Part shown: piece after piece, positions 25,995-34,413 of the stretch
Layout of the letters: each line of letters begins with the position of its first letter
How positions within the stretch are numbered: the stretch's first letter is position 1
DNA from: Methanomicrobiales archaeon
GTDB lineage: Archaea > Halobacteriota > Methanomicrobia > Methanomicrobiales > JACTUA01
Direction of reading: 5' to 3'
Assembly: GCA_030019205.1 (NCBI GenBank)
Contig: JASEFH010000013.1
Coordinates: 1 to 64,000, forward strand
Length of the DNA: 64,000 nt
Program-made: the position numbers and the translations under genes
Notes under the pieces: model-generated
Told to the model about the DNA's origin: nothing
Database searches by the model: none
Seen by the model: the letters and a program-made list of their open reading frames with translations, nothing else

Positions 25995-26306
25995 AGAAGC
26001 TGGATTCGACGTCCCCCTATAAATCCTTCCTGCTTTTCCCGGCGTTCCGCTCTTTCCCGAACGCACGGAGATTGCCGGGCGGCTGCCGGGGATCCACCGT
26101 CCCGATTCCCGTTCGATCCCCCGGATCCCGGGCAGCGCAGGAGACGGGTGCCCGCGGGCGACCGCCGGGCTGTCTGCCGTTGCGGTGCAGGGAGGGATCC
26201 CGGGAGGGTGCGGCTCGGCAGAGGCTGCCCGGCAGGTAAACAGTTAATACGCAGTGCGTCCATCCGTCATCGTTTCGGCGAGGAACGAGAAGGAGATGGA
26301 TCTGCC

Positions 26307-26693
26307 GTGGCGACGGAAGGCAATACGCACGATCGCGCGGGTGCGAAGGGAGATTGCCCGGATACGCTTCTCAGGAGCGGGAGCATCTTCGGTGCCGGCG
26401 TCCGCAACCGCAGCGGGGAGGAGCTCGGCCATATCCGGGACATCCTGGTGGACGTCGAGAGCGGGCGGGCTGCGTACATCGTGCTCGCCTTCGGCGGCGG
26501 GGTGCTCGGGGTGGGCGAGAAGGTCTTCGCCATCCCCTGGGAGAACCTGTCATCCTGCCCGGAGCGGGGGGAGTTTATCCTGGACATCGGGAGGGAGCAC
26601 CTGGAGAAGGCGGAAGGGCTATCAGAGGACGAGTGGCCGCTTCGGAGCGACTGGAAGCACACCAGGTCCCTGATGCCCTATCGGGAGGAGTAG
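26307..26693 (+). CDS. PRC-barrel domain protein 1
   Basis: A 128-residue protein with a PRC-barrel at about residues 25-100: GAGVRNRSGEELGHIRDILVDVESGRAAY then VLAFGGGVLGVGEKVFAIPWE. It is followed by a short C-terminal part with EDEWPLRSDW. GTG at 26307 is chosen because AGGAGAT lies about ten bases upstream. It is the first and most diverged of three tandem PRC-barrel genes; PRC-barrels are small beta barrels that bind proteins or RNA. Lacks the C-terminal YDREWLEGM motif of the other two. Confidence 0.85.
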   Translation: MATEGNTHDRAGAKGDCPDTLLRSGSIFGAGVRNRSGEELGHIRDILVDVESGRAAYIVLAFGGGVLGVGEKVFAIPWENLSSCPERGEFILDIGREHLEKAEGLSEDEWPLRSDWKHTRSLMPYREE

Positions 26694-26848
26694 AAGGGGA
26701 GAGGGGCGGCGCCTCCGCGATCCCCGATACGCGTTCGCCATACGGGGTTCCGCCTCTCCATCACCGGATCACTGCCCTGTTGCCCGTTCCCGGGGCTCAC
26801 AGGCCTCGGGAATAGCGAGCAGATGTCTCGGATCGCGGGAGTGCAGGC

Positions 26849-26862
26849 AACATTTAAATAAT
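26849..26862 (+). promoter_or_regulatory. TATA box of PRC-barrel gene 2
   Basis: ACATTTAAATAATATCG lies about 80 bases before the ATG at 26937 in otherwise GC-rich DNA and matches the archaeal TATA consensus well. Confidence 0.5.
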
Positions 26863-26936
26863 ATCGTTCACTATTTCCCGCCACTGCCTGGACTGTATTG
26901 GGTTGCGGCAGCGTAATCGACAACGAGATGGTATAC

Positions 26937-27524
26937 ATGGCGAATGCAGGAACGGAAACAGCGACCGGGGCGCGAACCCGGGGGTTCGGAGAAGGGCTGC
27001 GACTGTTGTCCGCGAGGGACATCATGAGCGTCAAGGTGCGGAACCCGCAGGGAGAGGACCTCGGCGAGATCAAGAACCTGATGGTCGACCTCAACGCCGG
27101 TCGAATCGTCTACGCCGTGCTCGCCTTCGGCGGGGTGGTCGGGGTGGGCGAGAAGCTCTTCGCCATCCCCTGGGAGGCCTTTTCCCAGAGACCTGACGAG
27201 GAGGTCTTCATCCTGAACGCGGACCGGGACCTGCTGGAGAAGTCTCCGGGGTTCCGCGAGGACGAGTGGCCCATGCACGGCGACTGGGAGCTCGTGGAGC
27301 CGCTCCCCGCGGAAGCCCGTTATCCGGAGGAGCGGGCAGAGGCGGAACGCCGGGAGAGACGGGAGATGCCCATGGGCGAATCCGTGGGGCTGTACACCCC
27401 CCGCCGGGACATCGAATGCCCCACCTACGAAGCCGGCCGCAGATCCCCGGAATACGATCGCGAGTGGCTGGAGGGCATGTACGCCTGGTTCGGCGTCCGC
27501 CCTTACTGGACCGTGTGCGAATAA
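26937..27524 (+). CDS. PRC-barrel domain protein 2
   Basis: A 195-residue protein. The PRC-barrel at about residues 20-95 contains KVRNPQGEDLGEIKNLMVDL and VLAFGGVVGVGEKLFAIPWE. Then come EDEWPMHGDWELVEP, a variable charged linker and the conserved end YDREWLEGMYAWFGVRPYW. ATG at 26937 follows GAGATGG by five bases. It shares long near-identical DNA blocks with the next gene, showing a recent duplication or gene conversion. Related bacterial proteins are photosynthetic reaction-centre and stress-type PRC proteins; here the role is unknown. Confidence 0.9.
   Translation: MANAGTETATGARTRGFGEGLRLLSARDIMSVKVRNPQGEDLGEIKNLMVDLNAGRIVYAVLAFGGVVGVGEKLFAIPWEAFSQRPDEEVFILNADRDLLEKSPGFREDEWPMHGDWELVEPLPAEARYPEERAEAERRERREMPMGESVGLYTPRRDIECPTYEAGRRSPEYDREWLEGMYAWFGVRPYWTVCE
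27033..27091 (+). repeat. 59-base block shared exactly with 27894-27952
   Basis: The DNA encoding KVRNPQGEDLGEIKNLMVDL is identical over 59 bases, including third codon positions, in PRC-barrel genes 2 and 3. A second nearly identical block covers the FREDEWPMHGDWEL region (27251-27292 and from about 28112). Confidence 0.9.
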
Positions 27525-27580
27525 CGACCCCGAAGGGAGGGCGCTCGTCCCGGATGAACGGAGAGCCCCTGTCAACGGCG

Positions 27581-27592
27581 TTTTTTACCGCC
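27581..27592 (+). terminator. T-tract terminator candidate after PRC-barrel gene 2
   Basis: A run of six T residues in GC-rich DNA, 57 bases after the stop codon. No strong hairpin precedes it, which is acceptable for archaeal termination. Confidence 0.3.
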
Positions 27593-27743
27593 CGATCCCT
27601 GCACGGCGCCGCGGATCTCCTTTTCCTGTCGGCAGGCGAAGATCCCGCCCATTCCGGTGAGGCGCGGGGGAGAGAATCCGCCTCCGGCGGCGATCCCTCT
27701 CCCCGGAATCCGTGCATATTCCCCGCTTCCGTGCCGGAGAAAC

Positions 27744-27754
27744 GTATAAATAGT
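27744..27754 (+). promoter_or_regulatory. TATA box of PRC-barrel gene 3
   Basis: GTATAAATAGT lies about 80 bases before the ATG at 27828, the same spacing as in PRC-barrel gene 2. Each gene therefore seems to have its own promoter. Confidence 0.5.
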
Positions 27755-27827
27755 CTCGTGCCTCTACAGCCCGCCTTGCCTCGGAGGGTTTACGCCGCGG
27801 CACGGAGACTGGAGACGTGAGAGAGAG

Positions 27828-28520
27828 ATGGAGGCCAGATCGAGGAGGATGGAAGGCATGAGGCTGCTGTCTGCGGACGACGCCATGGACACGAAGGTGC
27901 GGAACCCGCAGGGAGAGGACCTCGGCGAGATCAAGAACCTGATGGTCGACCTGAATACGGGCAGGATCATCTACGCCGTGCTCGCCTTCGGCGGGGTGCT
28001 CGGGATGGGCGAGAAGCTCTATGCCGTCCCCTGGGAGGCTCTGGCAGCCCGGCCGGAGCGGGAGGGCTTTGTCCTGAACATGGACCGGGAGCAGCTGGAG
28101 AATGCCCCCGCGTTCCGCGAGGACGAGTGGCCCATGCACGGCGACTGGGAGCTGGTGGAGCCGACCCGCACGGCGGCATACTATACGGCCGCACGCGAAG
28201 TCCGCCCGGAGGAGAGAGCGGCAGCCCCCGCCGAGCGTGTCGAGCCCCGCGCAGAGACCTGGGAGGAGCGGCAGGAAGCGGCGAAGAGGCGGGATGAAGA
28301 GAGATACCGGGGGATGAGCAAGGAAGAGATCCGGTCCAAGCAGGCTGCGGAGATCCAGGCGTTGCCGCGATCCATGCGCCCGTCCACCGGCCGCGACATT
28401 CCCGGACGGGGACCGGCCTGCGCCGCCTACGAACAGGCCAAAAAATCGCCGGATTACGACCGCGAGTGGCTGGAGGGCATGTTCACCTGGTTCGGGGCGC
28501 CGCCGTACTGGTGCGAGTAA
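27828..28520 (+). CDS. PRC-barrel domain protein 3
   Basis: A 230-residue paralogue of the preceding gene: PRC-barrel at about residues 10-88, EDEWPMHGDWELVEP, then a longer linker with a charged helix (about 125-175, rich in Glu and Arg), and the same C-terminal signature YDREWLEGMFTWFGAPPYW. The helix insertion is the main difference from gene 2. ATG follows GAGAGAG. Likely soluble and cytoplasmic. Confidence 0.9.
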   Translation: MEARSRRMEGMRLLSADDAMDTKVRNPQGEDLGEIKNLMVDLNTGRIIYAVLAFGGVLGMGEKLYAVPWEALAARPEREGFVLNMDREQLENAPAFREDEWPMHGDWELVEPTRTAAYYTAAREVRPEERAAAPAERVEPRAETWEERQEAAKRRDEERYRGMSKEEIRSKQAAEIQALPRSMRPSTGRDIPGRGPACAAYEQAKKSPDYDREWLEGMFTWFGAPPYWCE

Positions 28521-28656
28521 CGTTCCCCGTCCGCGGGTGGCGGACCTTCCGGGACCCTGCATTCCGGAGTGTGCCTGACCTCAGCAGGACCGATTCGCGG
28601 GGCACGCGGTTCATATAGACGGGCGTCCAGATCAGCTGCTGCAGGGGGACCGGCCC

Positions 28657-29115
28657 GTGGCGGAGATCGGGAGACGGGAGAGAGAACTCGAAGCGGTGAT
28701 CGGCTACTCCTTCAGGAATCCTGCCCTGCTGCGGCGGGCGCTCACCCGCCTCGCCTACGCGAAGGAGCAGGGTCTGGATGCGGCGGACCACATGGACGCC
28801 CTGGCAACCCTGGGAGACGCGGTCTTCGAGCTCGCCACAATCGAGAGCCTGGTGCAGTCGGGCGAGACCGAGAAGGGCGCGATCACGAACCAGAAGGTGA
28901 ACCGCGTGAATATGGTGCAGCTCCGCAGGGTTGCGGAGTCCCTCCGCATCGAGCGGTACGTCTACTGGGGCAGAGGGGAGGAGGGGCAGCACATCTGGAC
29001 GTCGGGACGGGTGCTCGCCGAGTGCATCGAGGCGGTGATCGGCGCCGTCTACCTGGACGGGGGCATGGCAGCCGCCCGGCAGGTGCTGGAGCACCTGGGG
29101 TTCCTCGGGTGCTGA
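28657..29115 (+). CDS. RNase III-domain protein without dsRNA-binding domain
   Basis: A 152-residue protein that is only an RNase III endonuclease domain. The first motif reads HMDALATLGDAVFEL where classical enzymes have HNERLEFLGDAVL; the essential Asp (LGD) is kept, but the two preceding Glu positions are Asp and Ala. The second motif is LAECIEAVIGAVYLDGG, keeping the catalytic Glu and changing the preceding Asp to Glu. Its single-domain build resembles bacterial Mini-III. RNase III domains are uncommon in archaea. Cleavage activity is plausible but not certain. GTG start follows GGGGGA. Confidence 0.85.
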   Translation: MAEIGRRERELEAVIGYSFRNPALLRRALTRLAYAKEQGLDAADHMDALATLGDAVFELATIESLVQSGETEKGAITNQKVNRVNMVQLRRVAESLRIERYVYWGRGEEGQHIWTSGRVLAECIEAVIGAVYLDGGMAAARQVLEHLGFLGC

Positions 29116-29140
29116 GGGATCCCCGGGGTGCCGCCCTTCC

Positions 29141-30355
29141 CTACTGCATGATGTAGTTCAGCAGGTCCAGGTAATCCCCCAGCATGCGGGTGATCAGGAA
29201 CTTCTCCCGCACCGTCTCTTTTCCTTTCCTGCCCATCTCGTTCGCCATGGCCGGATCCTGCATCAACTGCACGATGCGGTCGGCGAACGTGCGGGTGTCC
29301 GTCGGGTCTACCAGGAACCCGTTCTCGCCGTCCGTGATCTGGAGCGGGATCCCGCCCACGTTCGATGCGACGACCGGGCGGCCCTTCCAGAGCGCCTCGG
29401 TGACCGTGAGCCCGAACCCCTCCCGCAGGGACTTCTGGAGGATCACGTCCGAGACGCGCTGGAGGACGTTCACGAGCATGTTGTTCTCGCAGGTGATGAA
29501 GATGATGTCCCCCTCCCTGGCGAGATCCCTCGCCTTTCTGGCAACGCTCTCGTAGATCCCGTAGCCCTCGGGATCGTCGGCCGCCATGCACCCGCAGAGC
29601 ACCAGGCGGCAGTCGATCTCCGTTCGCACCTCCTCGAAGATGTCCAGCACCCCCAGGGGATCCTTCCACTTGTCGAACCGCGAGATCTGGGTGAGGATCG
29701 GCTTGTCGGTGGGGATGCCGTAGCTCTCGACGTACTTCTGGATCGCCCCGTGGGGAATCTCGCGGTTCTTCACCGTCAGGGGATCGATCGCCGGAGTGAC
29801 GATCCGCTGCTCCACGGGCAGATCCTCTTTCAGGTACTTCTCGTCGGAGACGACCATCAGGTCGTAGAGGAGGACGTAGCCCTGGATGAACTTCCAGATC
29901 TCTTCGTCGGGGTGCGTGAGATCGATGTGGCACTGCCAGATCCAGGGCTGCGTGCGGCGGTGGTAGCGGATGAGGGGGAGGGGCTGCGGATCGTGGACGA
30001 TGATCGCGTCGTGGTCGAGGTGGGCGTAGCTGGGGAAGTTCTCGTTGGTGGCGAGATAGAGCTGCTTTTCCGCCGCCGAGACGGTCACCGCCTCACCCTG
30101 CAGACCGTTGTGGATCTTCTTCGTGACGGTGAAGAAGTTGGGGTTCCCGTGGAGCAGCCTCCACTCGGCGTCGATCCCGATGTCGTTGATGAGCGGCATC
30201 AGCGACGATATGAGTTCGGCCACGCCGCCGCCCTGGTAGGTGGAGTTGATCATGGCGATATGGCTTCCGTAGAGCGTTCTCGCCTTGCGGTAGATGTCGG
30301 CGATCACCTTGTCCTTGACCACGCCGTGATAATCCACGAGACTCGGTACGGCCAT
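29141..30355 (-). CDS. treT: Trehalose glycosyltransferring synthase-like (GT4)
   Basis: A 404-residue GT-B glycosyltransferase of family 4 close to TreT, which makes trehalose from a nucleotide-glucose and glucose. The N-terminal domain has the acceptor-side STYQGGGVAELISSL motif and the LHGNPNFFTVTKKIHN region characteristic of TreT. The C-terminal domain has QISRFDKWKDPLG near residue 245 and the donor-binding EGFGLTVTEALWKGRPVV near 325. It lies 36 bases after the OtsA-OtsB gene, forming a trehalose operon. Confidence 0.9.
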   Translation of the reverse strand: MAVPSLVDYHGVVKDKVIADIYRKARTLYGSHIAMINSTYQGGGVAELISSLMPLINDIGIDAEWRLLHGNPNFFTVTKKIHNGLQGEAVTVSAAEKQLYLATNENFPSYAHLDHDAIIVHDPQPLPLIRYHRRTQPWIWQCHIDLTHPDEEIWKFIQGYVLLYDLMVVSDEKYLKEDLPVEQRIVTPAIDPLTVKNREIPHGAIQKYVESYGIPTDKPILTQISRFDKWKDPLGVLDIFEEVRTEIDCRLVLCGCMAADDPEGYGIYESVARKARDLAREGDIIFITCENNMLVNVLQRVSDVILQKSLREGFGLTVTEALWKGRPVVASNVGGIPLQITDGENGFLVDPTDTRTFADRIVQLMQDPAMANEMGRKGKETVREKFLITRMLGDYLDLLNYIMQ

Positions 30356-30391
30356 CGGTTTCTCTCCCCTCCCCCTTGAAGGGGAGATACT

Positions 30392-32668
30392 TTATGAAGA
30401 TATCGCCCCTTCCGGCGAAACACCGGCGTCTCTCCCCTTCAGGGACGTGCGCCGGGGAGTATCCGGTCTCCGCGGCGCCGAACCGCCCTCCCCGGCGCAC
30501 TGCTTCAGGAGGGGGAGCACCTGCCGCTGCGTGCTGAGGTTGAACCGCGCCTTGGACGGCGCCTGACCGACCTTGATCGAGTAGGCGTCGGAGGGCAGCA
30601 CCTCGAAGAGGTCCTCGTCCGTGCGGTCGTCCCCGATCGCCAGGATGAAGTCCCAGGATTTGCGGTTGATCCAGTGGGAGACCGCCCGCCCTTTGTTGAT
30701 GACTGCGCTGCGGACTTCGATCACCTTGTGCCCCTCGAGCACGGCGAGGTTCAGATTGGACGTCAGGTGCAGCAGGTCGTCCTTGAGCTCCATCGCCCGG
30801 AGCGAGGCCAGTCCGGGTTCCGCCCTGCGGTAGTGCCAGACGAGGGAGTGCTCCTTCTCCTCCACGAAGGAACCGGGCGTCCTGTCCGCATAGATCTGGA
30901 GAATGGGACGGATCTCCTGCTTCCATTCGCTGGAGAGCTGTTCGGGCATCCACCATGCCGAGCGCGCATCCCGGATCCAGACACCGTGTTCGGAGACGAT
31001 CCCGACGGGGAGCGTGCCGAACCAGCGGTCCATGGTCTTCCGGTCCCGCCCGGTGATGATCACCACCTCGTTCCGGGGATCCGCCGCCAGCATCTCCAGC
31101 TGCCGGAGGACGGCCTCGTCGGGAGCCGCTTTCTGCGGGCGGGACGCGAACGGCACCAGCGTGCCGTCGTAGTCGAGCAGGATGAGACGCTCTCTCGCTG
31201 CCTGGTAATCCGATACGAGCAGGTCTTTTGCGCTCTCCGTCAGGATCTCCTGGGACCGCTCCTGCTGGATCGACGTCACGGCGTTCAGCTTCTGGATGAA
31301 GTCTTCCGCCCAGTAGCGGATATCGTAGCGGCGGAGCCGCTCCTGCATCAGGCGGTTCCGCTCCACCTGCTCCTGCTCCGGCATGGTGAGCGCCGTCTCC
31401 AGGGCCTCCACCAGCGCCTCCCGATCGCTGGGGTTCACGATGATCGCCTCGCCGAGCTCCTGCGCCGCGCCCGCCATCTCGGAGAGGATCAGCACCCCGG
31501 CGCCTGTCGTGCGGGTTGCGACGAACTCCTTGGCCATCAGGTTCATGCCGTCCCGGAGGGGGGTGAGCAGGGCGACGTCGGCGATGTGGTAGTTGGCGAT
31601 CAGGGTCTTGAAGGGGAGATAGTTGTAGATGTACTGGATGGGCACCCAGTCCAGCGTCCCGTACCGCCCGTTGATCCGCCCGACCAGCCCGTCGATCTGG
31701 TGCTTCAGCTGCTGGTAGTGCCCGAGGGTTGCCCGGGAGGGAACCGCGACGAGGATCAGTGATACCTCGCCCCGGTACTCCGGATGCTTCTCCAGAAAGG
31801 CGTCGAAGGCCTCCAGGCGGGGCGGGATGCCCTTGGTGTAGTCCAGCCGATCGAACGATAGGATGATCCTGCGCCGCCCGTACTTCCTGCGGATGCGGCG
31901 GATCTCCGCCTGGACCTCCGCATCCTGGACGGCATCGGCGTACTTCCCGTAGTCGATGCCCATCGGGAACATGTCCGCCCAGACCAGGCGGTTCCCCACG
32001 GTCACCTCACCCAGCGAGTGCTCGTAGCCCAGGATCCGCCGCACGCTGGAGAGGAAGTGGCGCACATAGTCGTAGGTGTGGAACCCGATGAGATCGGCAC
32101 CGAGGAGGCCCTCCAGGATCTCCTTTCTCCAGGGCAGCAGGCGGAAGATCTCGAAGGAGGGGAAGGGGATGTGGAGGAAGAACCCGATCCGGGCAGACGG
32201 GAGCCTCTCCCGCAGCATCTGCGGGAGCAGCATCAGCTGGTAGTCGTGCACCCAGATGGTGTCGCCGGGATCCGCCACCTCCATCACGGCATCGCAGAAC
32301 GCCTGGTTCACCCGCCGGTACACGTTCCACTGCCGCGGGTCGAACTCTGCCAGGTGGGTGAAGTAGTGGAAGAGGGGCCAGAGGGTGTTGTTGCAGAAAC
32401 CTCCGTAGTACTGCCGCACGTCGTACTCGGAGAGGAAGACGGGATGGCAGCGTTCGGCGGCAAGGGCATGGCAGACTCTCTCCTTCTCCTCCGCATGACT
32501 CCTCCGCACGGTCAGGCCCGGCCACCCCACCCAGATGCTGTCGTAGGACTTGTAGAACGAACCGACACCCGTGGCAAGCCCACCGGCACTGGTCTGGAGG
32601 CAGATCCCGCCCTTCCTCTTCGCGATGCTCACGGGCAGCCTGTTGGACACGATAACGAGTTTCGCCAT
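30392..32668 (-). CDS. otsA-otsB: Trehalose-6-phosphate synthase / phosphatase fusion
   Basis: A 758-residue bifunctional enzyme. Residues 1 to about 475 form OtsA (GT20), with VSNRLPVS at the start, WVHDYQLMLLPQML near 130 and FDRLDYTKGIP near 265. Residues about 495-720 form the HAD-type phosphatase OtsB, with nucleophile motif LLDYDGTLVPF and the final GDDRTDEDLF. It makes trehalose 6-phosphate from nucleotide-glucose and glucose 6-phosphate and then dephosphorylates it. About 35 residues after OtsB are Arg/Pro-rich and dispensable in appearance. First gene of the trehalose operon. Confidence 0.95.
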   Translation of the reverse strand: MAKLVIVSNRLPVSIAKRKGGICLQTSAGGLATGVGSFYKSYDSIWVGWPGLTVRRSHAEEKERVCHALAAERCHPVFLSEYDVRQYYGGFCNNTLWPLFHYFTHLAEFDPRQWNVYRRVNQAFCDAVMEVADPGDTIWVHDYQLMLLPQMLRERLPSARIGFFLHIPFPSFEIFRLLPWRKEILEGLLGADLIGFHTYDYVRHFLSSVRRILGYEHSLGEVTVGNRLVWADMFPMGIDYGKYADAVQDAEVQAEIRRIRRKYGRRRIILSFDRLDYTKGIPPRLEAFDAFLEKHPEYRGEVSLILVAVPSRATLGHYQQLKHQIDGLVGRINGRYGTLDWVPIQYIYNYLPFKTLIANYHIADVALLTPLRDGMNLMAKEFVATRTTGAGVLILSEMAGAAQELGEAIIVNPSDREALVEALETALTMPEQEQVERNRLMQERLRRYDIRYWAEDFIQKLNAVTSIQQERSQEILTESAKDLLVSDYQAARERLILLDYDGTLVPFASRPQKAAPDEAVLRQLEMLAADPRNEVVIITGRDRKTMDRWFGTLPVGIVSEHGVWIRDARSAWWMPEQLSSEWKQEIRPILQIYADRTPGSFVEEKEHSLVWHYRRAEPGLASLRAMELKDDLLHLTSNLNLAVLEGHKVIEVRSAVINKGRAVSHWINRKSWDFILAIGDDRTDEDLFEVLPSDAYSIKVGQAPSKARFNLSTQRQVLPLLKQCAGEGGSAPRRPDTPRRTSLKGRDAGVSPEGAISS

Positions 32669-32750
32669 ACGGATGCGATCCGGAAACCGGTTGCACCCTT
32701 ACATTCTCATAGACAATTAAGGTTACCCCTGCCGCGATCTCCGGGCGGGA

Positions 32751-33437
32751 TCACCTGTTCCGGGAGGGTGCGGGAAGGAACGGGCGGAGCGATGCCGCCA
32801 GTTTGGCGAGGTCCATCGACTGCAGCACGACCTTTCCCGGTCCCGTGAGGGTGGTGACAAAGAGCCCTTCGCCGCCGAACAGCACGGTGCGCACCCCGCC
32901 GGCAAGGGCGATCGAGTAGGTGACCGAGGAGTCGAACCCGACCACCAGGCTGGTCTCCGCCTTCACGGTCTCGCCGGCGGCCAGATCCATCTCCACGATG
33001 TCCCCGCAGCAGTGCAGGAAGGCGCAGCCCTTCCCGCTCACTCTCTGGAGGATGAAGCCCTCGCCCCCGAAGAATCCGGCCCCGAGCTTGCGGGCGAACG
33101 CGATCTCCAGGTCCACCCCCTCCTCGGAGCAGAGGTAGGCGTCCTTCTGGGCGATGAAATCCGATCCGTCCAGGCGGACGGGGAAGATCTTCCCGGGGAT
33201 CGAGCCGGCGAACGAGACGAACCCCGCCCCGCCTTCCGGGCGGAACCGTGTCAGGAAGAAGCTCTCCCCCACGACCATCCTCTTGAGCCCGCCCAGGATG
33301 CCGCCCTTCGCCTGGGTCTGCATCTGCATGTTCCCGCTCATGTTCGCCATCGCACCCGCTTCGGCATAGATGCTCTCGCCCTCGGCGAGGCGGAGGGTCA
33401 CCATCTGCAGGTTGTCGCCGACAATCTCGTACTCCAT
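32751..33437 (-). CDS. AIM24 / TIGR00266 family protein
   Basis: A 228-residue all-beta protein of the AIM24 (DUF124) family, seen from ESIYAEAGAMANMSGNMQM, GGLKRMVVGESFF and GGEGFILQRVSGKG. The family forms tryptophan-repressor-like beta barrels; cellular role is unknown. The ATG at 33437 precedes EYEIVGDNLQ, the usual family start; the long in-frame extension upstream is antisense-like sequence across the next gene. Its stop is 80 bases before the start of OtsA-OtsB on the same strand. Confidence 0.9.
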   Translation of the reverse strand: MEYEIVGDNLQMVTLRLAEGESIYAEAGAMANMSGNMQMQTQAKGGILGGLKRMVVGESFFLTRFRPEGGAGFVSFAGSIPGKIFPVRLDGSDFIAQKDAYLCSEEGVDLEIAFARKLGAGFFGGEGFILQRVSGKGCAFLHCCGDIVEMDLAAGETVKAETSLVVGFDSSVTYSIALAGGVRTVLFGGEGLFVTTLTGPGKVVLQSMDLAKLAASLRPFLPAPSRNR

Positions 33438-33493
33438 GGCAGGAGTGGTTGGAAGAGGAAGGGGATAACCTGTCCGATCCGGCGGCTCCCTGC

Positions 33494-34186
33494 CTACTTC
33501 TCCACCACGTAGCGGACGAGGAAGGCGGGGCGCACGCCCAGGGCATTGAGGAGGATGGCGAGCAGGTAGACGGCCGTCAGGGCGTACTTCCCCTTCTGCA
33601 GGTAGCGCCGCGGCGAGACCGAGATGTAGCGGTCGAGCTGGACCAGCCGCCCCCTCCGCCTCGCCCTGCGGCAGAGTTCGAGGTCCTCCATGAACGGCAG
33701 GGGGTCGTATCCCCCGAGGGAGAGGAAGACGTCCTTCCGCATGAAGATGCCGAAGTCCCCGAAGTACATCGGCGTCACCCGCACGAGGCGGTTCCAGACG
33801 GCGCTCTCCGTGCGGAGCAGGAGGTCCCGGCTCCGGAAGGAGTGGCGGAACGCTCCGCCGATCGCGCCGTCGGCCTTCAGGGTCTCTCGGATCCGCAGGA
33901 GAGAATCCGCCGGGATGCGGCAGTCCACGTGCAGGAAGAGGAGGATATCGCCCTCCGCCTCCTGAACGCCTCGGTTCATCTGGACGGCCCGCCCCCGCTC
34001 CGAGACGATCACCTTCAGCGGACGGGGAAAGCCCCCGCGGCAGCGCTCCACCTCGGCGAGCGTGCGGTCCGAACTGCCGCCGTCCACCAGGATCAGCTCG
34101 AACTCCCCGGCAAGGTTGCGGTGGTGGGAGAGGAACGGCTCGATGCTCTCCTCCTCGTTCAGTACCGGGGTGACGATCGAGATCAT
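33494..34186 (-). CDS. TIGR04283-type glycosyltransferase (arsenosugar pathway)
   Basis: A 230-residue family 2 glycosyltransferase with the N-terminal VTPVLNEEESI, the LVDGGSSDRT nucleotide-sugar motif, the DxD-like FLHVDC, and GGAFRHSF and PFMEDLELCRRAR. A C-terminal hydrophobic stretch (about 205-228) may anchor it to the membrane. It matches the TIGR04283 group, which is named for arsenosugar biosynthesis. The divergent neighbour encodes the partner TIGR04282 protein. Confidence 0.85.
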   Translation of the reverse strand: MISIVTPVLNEEESIEPFLSHHRNLAGEFELILVDGGSSDRTLAEVERCRGGFPRPLKVIVSERGRAVQMNRGVQEAEGDILLFLHVDCRIPADSLLRIRETLKADGAIGGAFRHSFRSRDLLLRTESAVWNRLVRVTPMYFGDFGIFMRKDVFLSLGGYDPLPFMEDLELCRRARRRGRLVQLDRYISVSPRRYLQKGKYALTAVYLLAILLNALGVRPAFLVRYVVEK

Positions 34187-34413
34187 GGCAGTCCTTATGC
34201 ACCCCCTTCCGGCGGGACTCTCTATTAAACCTCTCGGTTCGGGTGCAGATGAGCGTTGCGGCCTCCCCCAGGCTACGGGGGACGTTCCGGGGCGTGATCC
34301 GTGGCCGGCGGCGAGCGACATCCCCCGATGCCCGGAAGAGCCGCCGTGACCCGAGAGAGCGGCCCAAAGGTTATTCAGGAGAGAGCCCGATACCGTCCTG
34401 CGGGTTGCGCGCG

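Noticed and set aside
32751-34367. A single 538-codon protein combining AIM24 with an upstream segment
   Set aside because: The upstream part is antisense-frame sequence across the glycosyltransferase gene; AIM24 has its normal start at 33437.
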